A stretch of 21,208 nucleotides of DNA from Desulfurococcales archaeon ex4484_217_1 (GCA_002254745.1 NJED01000016.1:1-21208); one strand, 5' to 3'. Shown: positions 1 to 6,052, counted from the stretch's first letter. Made by a program: numbers and translations. The notes: generated by a model not told the origin, from the letters alone.

Positions 1-44
1 GGATCTTAAGTCCGCCCCCTTTGTCCTAGCTCGGGCACCCCCGC
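1..44 (-). tRNA. tRNA-Leu(UAA), 3' part cut off by the window edge
   Basis: Read leftward, the gene begins at 44 with a GCGGGGG acceptor strand and continues with UG at 8-9 and a D arm of CCC..GGG. The anticodon stem GCGGA follows, then the 7-nt loop CUUAAGA with anticodon UAA (plus-strand 6-8). The window ends in the 3' half of the anticodon stem, so the variable arm, T arm and acceptor 3' strand are outside. Confidence 0.88.
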
Positions 45-74
45 GCTCTACTTGAATAATGATATTTTAACTTG

Positions 75-83
75 CTTATAAAG
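75..83 (-). promoter_or_regulatory. TATA-like box for tRNA-Leu
   Basis: On the minus strand CTTTATAAG lies about 35 nt upstream of the mature tRNA 5' end, a normal distance for an archaeal TATA box plus a short leader. This rests only on base composition and spacing. Confidence 0.45.
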
Positions 84-164
84 TTTAAAGAATTTACTGT
101 TACTCTTGCTTTTTAGCTCAATGGGGTCTCGGCTCTACCTTTCTTACTCTTTTAATTTTAACGT

Positions 165-404
165 TTAACTCTTTTGATCTAGATAGGGCTTCTTCACTGA
201 TTTTTGCTGCTTGTTTTTCAAATAAACATCTACTGCAAGTACGTTTCCTTTTTTCTTTGCTACGAAATCTATTATCCCGTCTTTAACTTTAACGTTAAAT
301 GATACGCTATGACCAGACATTATGTATAATGCAGCTACCTTACCTTTAACACCAACCTTACTTACAGCTTTACTTATTAGTTTGCTTTTCCAAGTCCAAA
401 CCAT
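165..404 (-). CDS. Small hypothetical protein (79 aa)
   Basis: An ATG start is preceded closely by AGAGGTT, a plausible ribosome binding site, and a TATA-like stretch CATTTAAAC lies about 50 nt upstream. The protein is basic (many Lys), with no signal peptide or membrane segment. I do not recognise the family. The central part (DGIIDFVAKKKGN, then VLAVDVYLK) resembles the beta-strand layout of small PD-(D/E)XK nucleases of the Hjc/UPF0102 type, where an Asp is followed about 12 residues later by ExK. Here the second motif is DVY, so the usual catalytic set is incomplete. That likeness is a weak inference. It lies between tRNA-Leu (same strand, downstream) and the divergent tRNA-Arg. Confidence 0.6.
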   Translation of the reverse strand: MVWTWKSKLISKAVSKVGVKGKVAALYIMSGHSVSFNVKVKDGIIDFVAKKKGNVLAVDVYLKNKQQKSVKKPYLDQKS

Positions 405-506
405 AACCTCTACTCCCTCGTTAATTGGTTGCTAGTTAAATTAGACTTAACCTAAAGTTTAAATGTTTTAAGCAATATGCGCTATGTAGGCGTAGTAAAC
501 TTAACA

Positions 507-515
507 CTTAAATTA
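507..515 (+). promoter_or_regulatory. TATA-like box for tRNA-Arg
   Basis: CTTAAATTA is centred about 29 nt upstream of the tRNA-Arg 5' end. The same nonamer occurs upstream of the L44e gene at 16826-16834, which supports its being this organism's TATA element. Confidence 0.5.
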
Positions 516-539
516 GCTAAGCCCACAATTATTTCCCGA

Positions 540-617
540 GGGCCCGTAGCCTAGCCAGGATAGGGCACCGGCCTCCTAAGCCGGGGGTCCGGGGTTCAAA
601 TCCCCGCGGGCCCGCCA
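540..617 (+). tRNA. tRNA-Arg(CCU) with encoded CCA
   Basis: The acceptor strand GGGCCCG (540-546) pairs with CGGGCCC (607-613), followed by discriminator G (614) and an encoded CCA (615-617). The anticodon stem CCGGC/GCCGG encloses the loop CUCCUAA, giving anticodon CCU for AGG codons. The T arm contains GGTTCAAAT with a CCGGG-type stem. There is no intron. AGG/AGA codons are very common in the neighbouring genes, which fits the need for this tRNA. Confidence 0.96.
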
Positions 618-636
618 TGCTTTATTAAGCCATAAT

Positions 637-645
637 CCTTAAATT
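637..645 (+). promoter_or_regulatory. TATA-like box ahead of the 42-aa gene
   Basis: CCTTAAATT lies about 34 nt upstream of the ATG at 675. The transcript should therefore begin within a few bases of the start codon and be leaderless or nearly so. Confidence 0.35.
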
Positions 646-674
646 TCTTCTACTACACTTATCCTTAAAACGCT

Positions 675-803
675 ATGGGTTCAGATAGTAAATACGATTA
701 TGTTAGCGAGAAATACTTAGCATATCAAGAGTATTTTTCTGTAGACCTTATAGGAATTATTATTAGGAAGAAACTTAAGCGCAAACTTAAGAGAAAGCAG
801 TGA
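675..803 (+). CDS. Very small hypothetical protein (42 aa)
   Basis: An open frame runs from ATG 675 to TGA 801-803. The product begins MGSDSKYDYVSEKYLAYQEY, is rich in Tyr and acidic residues in its first half, and ends in a strongly basic tail (RKKLKRKLKRKQ). A TATA-like box at 637-645 is spaced for a leaderless transcript, which supports a real gene. It lies 22 nt upstream of the NifX-like gene on the same strand and may share its transcript. I do not recognise the family. The basic tail suggests nucleic-acid contact, but that is only inference. Confidence 0.5.
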   Translation: MGSDSKYDYVSEKYLAYQEYFSVDLIGIIIRKKLKRKLKRKQ

Positions 804-825
804 AGAAGTAGTATTGGGTGATTTT

Positions 826-1224
826 ATGCGTATAGCTGTTGTTTCGAATTGTAAGATGCTTCAATGCGGTGTTGAAGGAATAGATGGGTCAAACATACTG
901 ATTCTCGAATGTAGTAGGGAAGGAAATTGCAGAATAATTAACTCCTTCACTAATCCTGCAGTTAAAGCTATTCGTAAAAGAGGTAAAGCGGCTGCTCTTA
1001 CAATTGTAAGATATAGCGTGGATGCAGTCATAGTTAGTGATATTGGACCTGGAGCGCTTGAGGAATTTAAAGCGAGAAGCATTAAGGTTTTCATAGTTAA
1101 TGAAGGGACTATGGTGGAAGAAGCAGTTCAAAACGTAGTCTCAGGGAAAATAAGCGAAGCTACAAGACCAACACATGAGAGAGGTCATGGAGAACATAGA
1201 GATGTTAGCATTAACCTACGGTAA
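826..1224 (+). CDS. NifX/NifB-type (FeMo-cofactor biosynthesis domain) protein
   Basis: The product (132 aa from ATG 826) has the pattern of the Nitro_FeMo-Co domain: MRIAVVSN at the start, then an Asn/Pro region, then AVIVSDIGPGALEEFKARSI and a closing TMVEEAVQNVVSGKI. This small alpha/beta domain occurs in NifX, NifB C-termini and many stand-alone archaeal proteins that are thought to carry or handle iron-sulfur or related metal clusters. The start at 826 is preferred over TTG 814 because GGTGAT sits just upstream. The C-terminal tail carries three His (HERGHGEH), which could bind metal. No nitrogenase genes are nearby, so a role in nitrogen fixation is not supported. Confidence 0.85.
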   Translation: MRIAVVSNCKMLQCGVEGIDGSNILILECSREGNCRIINSFTNPAVKAIRKRGKAAALTIVRYSVDAVIVSDIGPGALEEFKARSIKVFIVNEGTMVEEAVQNVVSGKISEATRPTHERGHGEHRDVSINLR

Positions 1225-1234
1225 AAATTATAAG
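1225..1234 (+). promoter_or_regulatory. TATA-like box for tRNA-Asp
   Basis: AAATTATAAG is centred about 34 nt before the tRNA-Asp 5' end, immediately after the stop codon of the preceding gene. Confidence 0.4.
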
Positions 1235-1264
1235 CTAACTACGCATTATTTCTTTGAAGAAGGA

Positions 1265-1360
1265 GCCGCGGTAGTATAGCCCGGCCCAGTATGCGGGCCT
1301 GTCGAAGATATTGTCTGCAGAAAGCCCGTGACCCGGGTTCAAATCCCGGCCGCGGCGCCA
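1265..1360 (+). tRNA. tRNA-Asp(GUC), intron-containing, encoded CCA
   Basis: The acceptor GCCGCGG (1265-1271) pairs with CCGCGGC (1350-1356); G1357 is the discriminator and CCA is at 1358-1360. The anticodon stem CGGGC (1294-1298, register approximate) pairs with GCCCG (1324-1328). The anticodon GUC is at 1301-1303. Between G37 (1304) and A38 (1323) lie 18 extra bases, the usual archaeal position for an intron removed by the bulge-helix-bulge endonuclease EndA. Without the intron and CCA the tRNA is 75 nt long. The T arm has GGTTCAAAT. Confidence 0.95.
1305..1322 (+). other. tRNA-Asp intron (18 nt, position 37/38)
   Basis: These 18 bases interrupt the anticodon loop directly after nucleotide 37. 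Their removal restores a 7-base loop CUGUCGA. The exact cut may shift by a base because A's occur on both sides of the 3' junction. Its presence implies that the host has the tRNA splicing endonuclease and ligase. Confidence 0.85.
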
Positions 1361-1377
1361 TAAACCTTCCACAAATT

Positions 1378-1617
1378 TCATGTTTTAGCTGATACTAATG
1401 TTGTTGTACTACTAACATAGGGTATCTTTCTTATTTCTAGAACTATGCGTTCTAAGTCTCCTAGAGAATGAGCATCAACAGCCACTACTATGTCAAACAT
1501 TCCATAAACTATTGAAATATCTTTTATTTTGTCCATAGGGACCCTCTTTTTAATCTCATCTACAACATCATACTCTTTACCTGTTTTCACGGTCAATAGT
1601 ACATATGCTGTTACCAA
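1378..1617 (-). CDS. Stand-alone Lrp/AsnC ligand-binding (RAM) domain protein
   Basis: The 79-aa product starts at TTG 1617 (MVTAYVLLTVKTGKEYDVVD) and has the complete beta-alpha-beta-beta-alpha-beta pattern of the RAM (AsnC_trans_reg) domain. Visible elements are AYVLLTV, the Gly-containing turn with ISIVYGMFDIVVAVDA, and the final helix DLERIVLEIRKI followed by VSSTTTLV. There is no helix-turn-helix, so it cannot bind DNA by itself. Such solitary RAM proteins assemble into ring-shaped oligomers that bind amino acids and can pair with full-length Lrp proteins; the ligand here is unknown. A weak GGGGT ribosome binding site lies upstream. It is encoded opposite to its neighbours and is probably monocistronic. 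Confidence 0.9.
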   Translation of the reverse strand: MVTAYVLLTVKTGKEYDVVDEIKKRVPMDKIKDISIVYGMFDIVVAVDAHSLGDLERIVLEIRKIPYVSSTTTLVSAKT

Positions 1618-1669
1618 AAACTAACCCCACAGCTCTTTATTTCGTCTACTTAGGTTTTCGCAAATTCTA

Positions 1670-1679
1670 AAATTTAAAT
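1670..1679 (+). promoter_or_regulatory. TATA-like box for aIF5A
   Basis: AAATTTAAAT is centred about 26 nt before GTG 1701. That is the normal TATA-to-start distance in archaea, so the transcript would begin at or next to the GTG and be leaderless. This spacing is one reason for choosing GTG 1701 as the start of aIF5A. Confidence 0.5.
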
Positions 1680-1700
1680 GTTTATTATTTATAGACAATA

Positions 1701-2156
1701 GTGAGTCTAAATCAATATCTCCTTGATAGCGATGGCGTCGCTCCTTAGCTATCTCCTTAACCACGTTTTATTTTTAGAGAGCACGTTTCAGTTTAGTTTG
1801 AAATCGCCATAGTAATCGACGGTGAACCATGTAGAATAGTTGAAATAACTAGAGCAAAAGTAGGTAAGCATGGCTCAGCGAAAGCCCATGTTGTCGCTAT
1901 AGGTTTCTTTACAGGAACAAAGAGAACTCTCGTAGCACCGGTAAGCCATAGAGTTGAAGTACCTATTATAGAGAAGCGTGTAGGCCAGATACTAGCCGAT
2001 CTTGGAGAAACATTGCAAATAATGGATCTTGAAACCTATGAGACTATAGAAGTAGAAAAGCCTAAAGAAGAAAGTTTAGTGGAAAAAATGAAACCCGGTG
2101 TTGAAGTAGAATACTGGATGGTGATGGGTAGAGCTAAAATTATGAGAGTAAGGTAA
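1701..2156 (+). CDS. Translation factor aIF5A, interrupted near its N-terminus
   Basis: The body is unmistakable aIF5A, the hypusine-containing factor that helps ribosomes make difficult peptide bonds: IVIDGEPCRIVEITRAK, then VGKHGSAKAHVVAIGFF carrying the Lys that is modified, then LVAPVSHRVEVPIIEKR and DLETYETIEVEKP in the OB-fold half. The body has no ATG, GTG or TTG: its open stretch starts after a TAG at 1794-1796. The only good upstream start, GTG 1701 (MSLNQYLLDSDGVA), sits 26 nt after a TATA-like box and is in the same frame, but TAG (1746), TAA (1758) and TAG (1794) intervene. Joining 1701-1743 to 1804-2156 gives 131 residues, the usual family length, with 16 residues before IVIDGEP as in Sulfolobus aIF5A. 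The identity is certain. The splice model is inference, and an assembly or sequencing fault is the alternative. Confidence 0.88.
1744..1803 (+). other. Candidate 60-nt pre-mRNA intron in aIF5A
   Basis: This stretch contains all three in-frame stops that separate the probable start from the aIF5A body. ATGGCG (1732-1737) just before it is perfectly complementary to CGCCAT (1805-1810) just after it, as in the outer helix of a bulge-helix-bulge site. Placing a 4-bp central helix (1738-1741 with 1798-1801) and 3-nt bulges next to it puts the cuts at 1743/1744 and 1803/1804. That joins the exons in frame through a CTC codon. The central helix has only two Watson-Crick pairs plus a wobble and one mismatch, and the inner helix is poor, so the structure is suggestive only. 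Confidence 0.4.
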
Positions 2157-2186
2157 ATCTAAACCTCTCACAAAAGCTAAAAATTC

Positions 2187-2245
2187 TCCCGATGATTGAA
2201 ATAATGTTAACTGACAAGGTGAAGAACCCTATGAGTGCTGAGGGT
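2187..2245 (+). ncRNA. Candidate C/D-box guide sRNA
   Basis: In the gap between aIF5A and SRP54 there is an ordered set: C-like CGATGA (2190-2195), D' CTGA (2211-2214), C'-like AGGTGA (2217-2222) and D CTGA (2238-2241). CCC before C and GGG after D could close a terminal stem. Both guide spacers are exactly 15 nt. Archaeal C/D sRNAs have this order and a length of about 55-60 nt, and they direct 2'-O-methylation. C and C' each differ from consensus RUGAUGA, and the D'-C' spacer is only 2 nt. I could not identify a target. Confidence 0.35.
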
Positions 2246-2272
2246 TTAACCTGAATCAGGTGCCTATTAATA

Positions 2273-3127
2273 ATGCTTGAAGAATTAAGAAAAGCATTAA
2301 GGAAGTTCATAGGCAGTACTAAATCCTATGAGAGAGCCGTAGACGACTTCATAAGAGACTTACAGAGAGTACTAATAAGGGCAGATGTGAATGTCAGAGT
2401 AGTATTTAATTTAAGCAAGAGGATTAGAGAAAGAGCTTTAAAAGAGGAGCCGCCGCCTGGGGTTCTAAGAAGAGACTGGTTTATAAAAATAGTTTACGAA
2501 GAACTAACTAAGCTTTTTGGTGGAGAAAAAGAGCCTAAAGTAGATATTGAAAAGAAACCCTACATCCTAATGCTCGTAGGTATTCAAGGCAGCGGTAAAA
2601 CAACTAGTGCTGCTAAGCTAGCCCTATTCTATAAGCGCAAAGGGCACAGAGTAGGGCTCGTTTGCGCAGACACTTTCAGACCAGCAGCATATGAGCAGTT
2701 AAAACAGTTGGGAAACAAGATAGGTGTTGAAGTTTATGGTAACCCTAGGATAAAGGACTCTACTAAATTAGCTCTTGAAGGAGTAAGCTATTTCAAAGGG
2801 AAAGGATATGACTTAGTAATAATTGATACGGCTGGTAGGCACAAGGAAGAAAAAGGCCTTCTTGAAGAAATGAAGCAAATAGCTGAAAAAGTAAAGCCCA
2901 ATGAAATAATGTTGGTTTTAGATGCAACAATAGGGCAGCAGGCTCTGCCCCAAGCCAAGGCATTTCATGAAGCAACACCTATAGGGTCAATAATGATAGC
3001 TAAACTTGATGGTACAGCTAAGGGGGGTGGAGCATTATCAGCAGTAGTGGCTACAGGAGCTAAAATAAAGTTCATAGGTACAGGAGAAGATGTGAAAGAA
3101 ATAGAGGTATTTAATCCAAATACTTAA
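2273..3127 (+). CDS. srp54: SRP54 NG domain (signal recognition particle GTPase), stops before the M domain
   Basis: This is the GTPase half of SRP54/Ffh, which brings ribosomes making secreted or membrane proteins to the membrane receptor. The N domain helices are at residues 1-90. The G domain shows the P-loop GIQGSGKTT (103-111), DTFRPAAYEQL (133-143), DTAGR (185-189), AKLDG (243-247) and GTGE (269-272). The reading frame ends right after EVFNPN plus one residue, exactly where the G domain ends in the family. A normal archaeal SRP54 has about 440 residues and continues with a GMGD-containing linker and the M domain. The M-domain remainder follows at 3141 in another frame, and roughly 55 residues cannot be found in any frame. 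This is either a split gene, a deletion or an assembly error. Confidence 0.93.
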   Translation: MLEELRKALRKFIGSTKSYERAVDDFIRDLQRVLIRADVNVRVVFNLSKRIRERALKEEPPPGVLRRDWFIKIVYEELTKLFGGEKEPKVDIEKKPYILMLVGIQGSGKTTSAAKLALFYKRKGHRVGLVCADTFRPAAYEQLKQLGNKIGVEVYGNPRIKDSTKLALEGVSYFKGKGYDLVIIDTAGRHKEEKGLLEEMKQIAEKVKPNEIMLVLDATIGQQALPQAKAFHEATPIGSIMIAKLDGTAKGGGALSAVVATGAKIKFIGTGEDVKEIEVFNPNT

Positions 3128-3140
3128 ACTAATACCAGGC

Positions 3141-3413
3141 ATGGGACTTACACTGCCTTTAAACTCGCAACAAATAAAGTTAACAGAGGAAAAAATGGAA
3201 AAATGGCTTGCAATAATACAGTCTATGACATATGATGAGCTTGAAAAACCGGAAAAAATAGATAAATCAAGGATAAAACGCATAGCAATAGGCTCGGGAA
3301 CATCAGTAGAAGATGTTAAAGAATTATTAACATACTATAAAATGATGAATAGAATGCTTAAGCAGTTTAAAAGGAGGAAAGGTATTTTCAGGCATCTACC
3401 TAAATTCTATTAG
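3141..3413 (+). CDS. srp54: SRP54 M-domain C-terminal part, in a different frame from the NG part
   Basis: From ATG 3141 (MGLTLPLNSQQIKLTEEKME) the product is the RNA-binding core of the SRP54 M domain: the helix with IIQSMTYDELEKP, then SRIKRIAIGSGTSVEDV (from residue 43), the helix-turn-helix that contacts 7S RNA helix 8. The frame is open further upstream, from the TAG at 3102-3104. It there reads LIQILKLIPGMG, matching the family's PGMG stretch, so the ATG at 3141 is that internal Met and not a natural start. The part missing relative to the family is the linker, the first M helices and the flexible finger loop that grips signal peptides. Whether 90 residues are made separately is unknown. 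Confidence 0.85.
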   Translation: MGLTLPLNSQQIKLTEEKMEKWLAIIQSMTYDELEKPEKIDKSRIKRIAIGSGTSVEDVKELLTYYKMMNRMLKQFKRRKGIFRHLPKFY

Positions 3414-3430
3414 AGGTAAAGTATTGCACT

Positions 3431-3961
3431 ATGATCAACAGGTTTTTTATTACATGCTATCCCGGCATGTATTGGCTTCTTGAAAATATTCAATCACTAA
3501 TTTTCCAAATAAATGCAGCTCTACTAATATCTCACAGTATGCGAAGAGATAGTGTTCTTGCAGTAGTGTTAAATTCTGAAGAAGAAGCAATACTGTTTAG
3601 CGGAAGATACTTAAGAAATTATAGGCCAGATTTACAAAGTGCGTCAGGTTTAATACTTAAAACCATATTGTCGAGAAACCTGAGAAGAGAGGGTATAAGA
3701 ATTTTATCTCTTGGAAATCTTAGGAAGAAAATTGGTAAAATACTAGAAATATTTATCCTGAAACCAGATTGTAAGCCTTTAGAAGAATGCCTTAAGAACC
3801 TACCAGCAGTATTTATAATGCCCTCTAACATAAAATATGGTTGCTTAGAGAAAATGAAAATACATGGTAATGAAGCGTCCATACCTAACATAGAGTATTT
3901 TGAGGACCACCATATCATCACAGTAGTCCATAATATTGTAGATAAGAGGCTCGAAGAATGA
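3431..3961 (+). CDS. trmY: tRNA (pseudouridine54-N1)-methyltransferase TrmY
   Basis: A SPOUT-class methyltransferase of 176 aa that converts pseudouridine 54 in the tRNA T loop to N1-methylpseudouridine using S-adenosylmethionine. Family landmarks are NAALLISHSMRRD (with the conserved HxxRRD), AVVLNSEEEAILF, SGRYLRNYRPD, the strand AVFIMPSNIKYG and the knot-forming C-terminus HHIITVVHNIVDKRLEE. The N-terminus is somewhat shorter than in Methanocaldococcus TrmY. It overlaps the downstream pus10 gene by 4 nt (ATGA), so the enzyme that makes the pseudouridine and the one that methylates it are translationally coupled. It starts 17 nt after the SRP54 remnant, probably on the same transcript. Confidence 0.9.
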   Translation: MINRFFITCYPGMYWLLENIQSLIFQINAALLISHSMRRDSVLAVVLNSEEEAILFSGRYLRNYRPDLQSASGLILKTILSRNLRREGIRILSLGNLRKKIGKILEIFILKPDCKPLEECLKNLPAVFIMPSNIKYGCLEKMKIHGNEASIPNIEYFEDHHIITVVHNIVDKRLEE

Positions 3962-5286
3962 GCGAAAAACTAGTAGACATTGTTACGAAAGTTCTGGAAA
4001 TATGTAAAGAAATTCCTCTATGCGATAGGTGTTTAGGTAGGATCTTCTCCGCATATGGTGTAGGCCTTTCAAATAAACTAAGGGGGTTATCAATAAAAAC
4101 AATAATTACAATGATTATGCCCTATATTGTTAAGGAGTTGGATGTTGAGGATGTAAAGAAGATAGCCGAGAATATGAAGTTTCCTCCAATCCTTGAAGTT
4201 CTGAGAAGAATGAATATACATGTAGAGTATGTGGAAAAACCCTGTTACATTTGTAGTGACCTATTAGACCATATTATTGAAGAATATACTAGAAAAATAC
4301 TTAAAGAAAGTTTAAACTATGAGTTTGAAAACTTCCTCGTAGGAGTTCATGTACCGAGCGAAATAATTTCCAAAGAAGAAAACATACTTAGAGAGTTTAG
4401 AATAGAAACCTATGAGTCAATAAAAAACGAAATTAAGAGAGAGGTAGGTAAGAGAATAAAAGAAAAGTTGGACATTGAACCGGAATTTCAGGAACCCGAC
4501 ATAGTTTTCTTAATAAACCTGGTTGAAAACAAATTAGATGTCAATATAAAACCATTATTCATTGCTGGAAGGTATTTAAAACTAGGTAGGAGAATAAGCC
4601 AAATAAAGTGGCTAGTATGGAATGGGATGAAGTATAGGTTAAAGTATGATCTCTCTATAGAGGAATGTTTACAGGCGATAGTTGTAGTGTTTAAAGCGGA
4701 AAAAGCTGTACTTCATGCGGCCGGCAGAGAAGATGTTGATGTGAGGATGCTTGGGTATGGCAGACCTATGATTGTTGAACTTAGAAAACCTAGGCTTAGA
4801 AAAATATTGGAAGAGAGATTAAGAGCAGCACAAAGTAAGGTTAGTGAGGCAAGTAAAGGCTATGTTTTAGCTTTCTTTGAGAAGAAAGTTTCCCGAAATC
4901 TGGTTAGAGAAATTAAGGAGCAAGCAAAAAACCATGTAAAGACATATAGAGCCCTAGTCCTATCTGAAAGCATGATTAGAAACAGCGACCTTAAAAGAAT
5001 AGAGAATATCTTTAGCAACATACTGATTTCTCAAAGAACACCTACAAGAGTTCTACGGAGAAGACCTGATGTTCTAAGAGAGAAAATAGTGTACAAAGTA
5101 GCTACAAGGAAAATATGTGAAAACATATTTGAGGCCATTATAAGATGTCAAGGAGGCTTATATGTGAAAGAATTAGTAAATGGTGATCAAGGAAGAACAA
5201 GCCCTAGCTTCTCTTCAGTAATAGGGAAAAACCTAAAATGCTTAGAACTAGATGTACTCAGCATTAGCGCTTCAATACAAGGTTAA
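3958..5286 (+). CDS. pus10: tRNA pseudouridine synthase Pus10
   Basis: This 442-aa enzyme makes pseudouridine 54 and 55 in the T loop of archaeal tRNAs. The N-terminal THUMP-like half has two CxxC pairs (C22/C25 in LCDRCLGR, C96/C99 in PCYICSD), as in the zinc-binding part of Pus10. The catalytic half has HAAGREDVDVRMLGYGRP, in which the Asp of GRED (residue 259) matches the nucleophile position of the TruA-type GRxD motif. The end has QRTPTRVLRRRPDVLR, GGLYVKELVNGDQGRTSPS and a final LDVLSI strand, all typical of the family. The ATG overlaps the trmY stop by 4 nt. The length is normal. Confidence 0.95.
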   Translation: MSEKLVDIVTKVLEICKEIPLCDRCLGRIFSAYGVGLSNKLRGLSIKTIITMIMPYIVKELDVEDVKKIAENMKFPPILEVLRRMNIHVEYVEKPCYICSDLLDHIIEEYTRKILKESLNYEFENFLVGVHVPSEIISKEENILREFRIETYESIKNEIKREVGKRIKEKLDIEPEFQEPDIVFLINLVENKLDVNIKPLFIAGRYLKLGRRISQIKWLVWNGMKYRLKYDLSIEECLQAIVVVFKAEKAVLHAAGREDVDVRMLGYGRPMIVELRKPRLRKILEERLRAAQSKVSEASKGYVLAFFEKKVSRNLVREIKEQAKNHVKTYRALVLSESMIRNSDLKRIENIFSNILISQRTPTRVLRRRPDVLREKIVYKVATRKICENIFEAIIRCQGGLYVKELVNGDQGRTSPSFSSVIGKNLKCLELDVLSISASIQG

Positions 5287-5366
5287 ACATAGACAAAAAT
5301 AAATACCCCTTGCTCTTTCATAAATACACTAGCAAGCAACATTAGCATATGTAAGGTTTAAGAAAA

Positions 5367-5666
5367 ATGGTTAAGGCACCTAAAGGTTATAGGCATAGGA
5401 CAAGAAAGCTGTTAAAGAAGCACATAAGGGAAAAGGGAGCTATTCCCCCACTTAGTAAGTTGATGATAGAGTATAAGGTTGGCGACAAAGTGCACATAAA
5501 AATAAATCCCTCAATAACAGCAGGTATGCCGCACAGAAGATATCATGGGAAAACAGGGACTATAATAGGTGTACGTGGTAAAGCGTACATGGTCGAAGTA
5601 TATTTAGGAAGTAAAAGGAAAGTATTATTCGTTAGACCTGAACACCTAGTCCCAGCTAAGCCATAA
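5367..5666 (+). CDS. rpl21e: Large-subunit ribosomal protein L21e (eL21)
   Basis: A 99-aa basic protein matching eL21 over its length: MVKAPKGYRHRTRKLLKK, then IPPLSKLMIEYKVGDKVHIK, GMPHRRYHGKTGTIIGVRGK and the end VRPEHLVPAKP. It has the SH3-like beta-barrel fold and binds 23S rRNA near the 5S particle. In many archaea it directly precedes rpo4, as here with a gap of 38 nt. There is no strong Shine-Dalgarno before the ATG; the spacer from pus10 is 80 nt and AT-rich, so a promoter may lie there. Confidence 0.97.
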   Translation: MVKAPKGYRHRTRKLLKKHIREKGAIPPLSKLMIEYKVGDKVHIKINPSITAGMPHRRYHGKTGTIIGVRGKAYMVEVYLGSKRKVLFVRPEHLVPAKP

Positions 5667-5704
5667 TAAAACATTTAACTCTCTTAAAGACTTAGGTGTG
5701 GAGT

Positions 5705-6052
5705 ATGGTTAAGAAAGTTCTTTCTTCAAAACCTCTTCCTCTAGCCGAAGTTAGGGAGATTATTAAGGGACGATTAGAGGGAGGAGAAGGCTTAGATATT
5801 CAACGGACAACTCTAAGCTATTTAGAAAGATTCGTTAAGTGTAACAGTGAAGTGGCAAATGAAATATTGAAAGAGCTTAAAGAGAAATTCAATTTGAGCG
5901 ATGAAATATGTGTAATGCTAGTTAACATAATACCTCAAACGGTAGAAGAAGTTAGAACAGTCTTAGCTACTGAAGAAATAACACTAACAACAGATGAAAT
6001 TAACAAAATAATAGAAATCCTAGCAAAATGCGTTAAAGAAGAAGAGGAATAG
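5705..6052 (+). CDS. rpo4: RNA polymerase subunit Rpo4 (RpoF)
   Basis: A 115-aa acidic helical protein that forms the stalk of archaeal RNA polymerase with Rpo7. Family features are LPLAEVREII at the start, a central helix with TLSYLERFVK, and the HRDC-like end LVNIIPQTVEEVRTVLA followed by LTTDEINKIIEILAKC. ATG 5705 is preferred to the in-frame GTG 5696 because family members begin with the MVKKVLSS-type sequence and a GGAG lies just before it, though the spacing is short. The neighbours L21e and DUF655 are its usual archaeal company. Confidence 0.93.
   Translation: MVKKVLSSKPLPLAEVREIIKGRLEGGEGLDIQRTTLSYLERFVKCNSEVANEILKELKEKFNLSDEICVMLVNIIPQTVEEVRTVLATEEITLTTDEINKIIEILAKCVKEEEE

Noticed and set aside
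1725..1753. GATAGC/GCTATC inverted repeat as an independent small RNA or riboswitch
   Set aside because: It is a 6-bp stem with a 17-nt loop and no C/D or H/ACA boxes. It overlaps the proposed exon-intron boundary of aIF5A, so no separate RNA is supported.
3105..3143. Programmed ribosomal frameshift joining the two SRP54 parts
   Set aside because: A frameshift would restore the frame but not the roughly 55 missing conserved residues.
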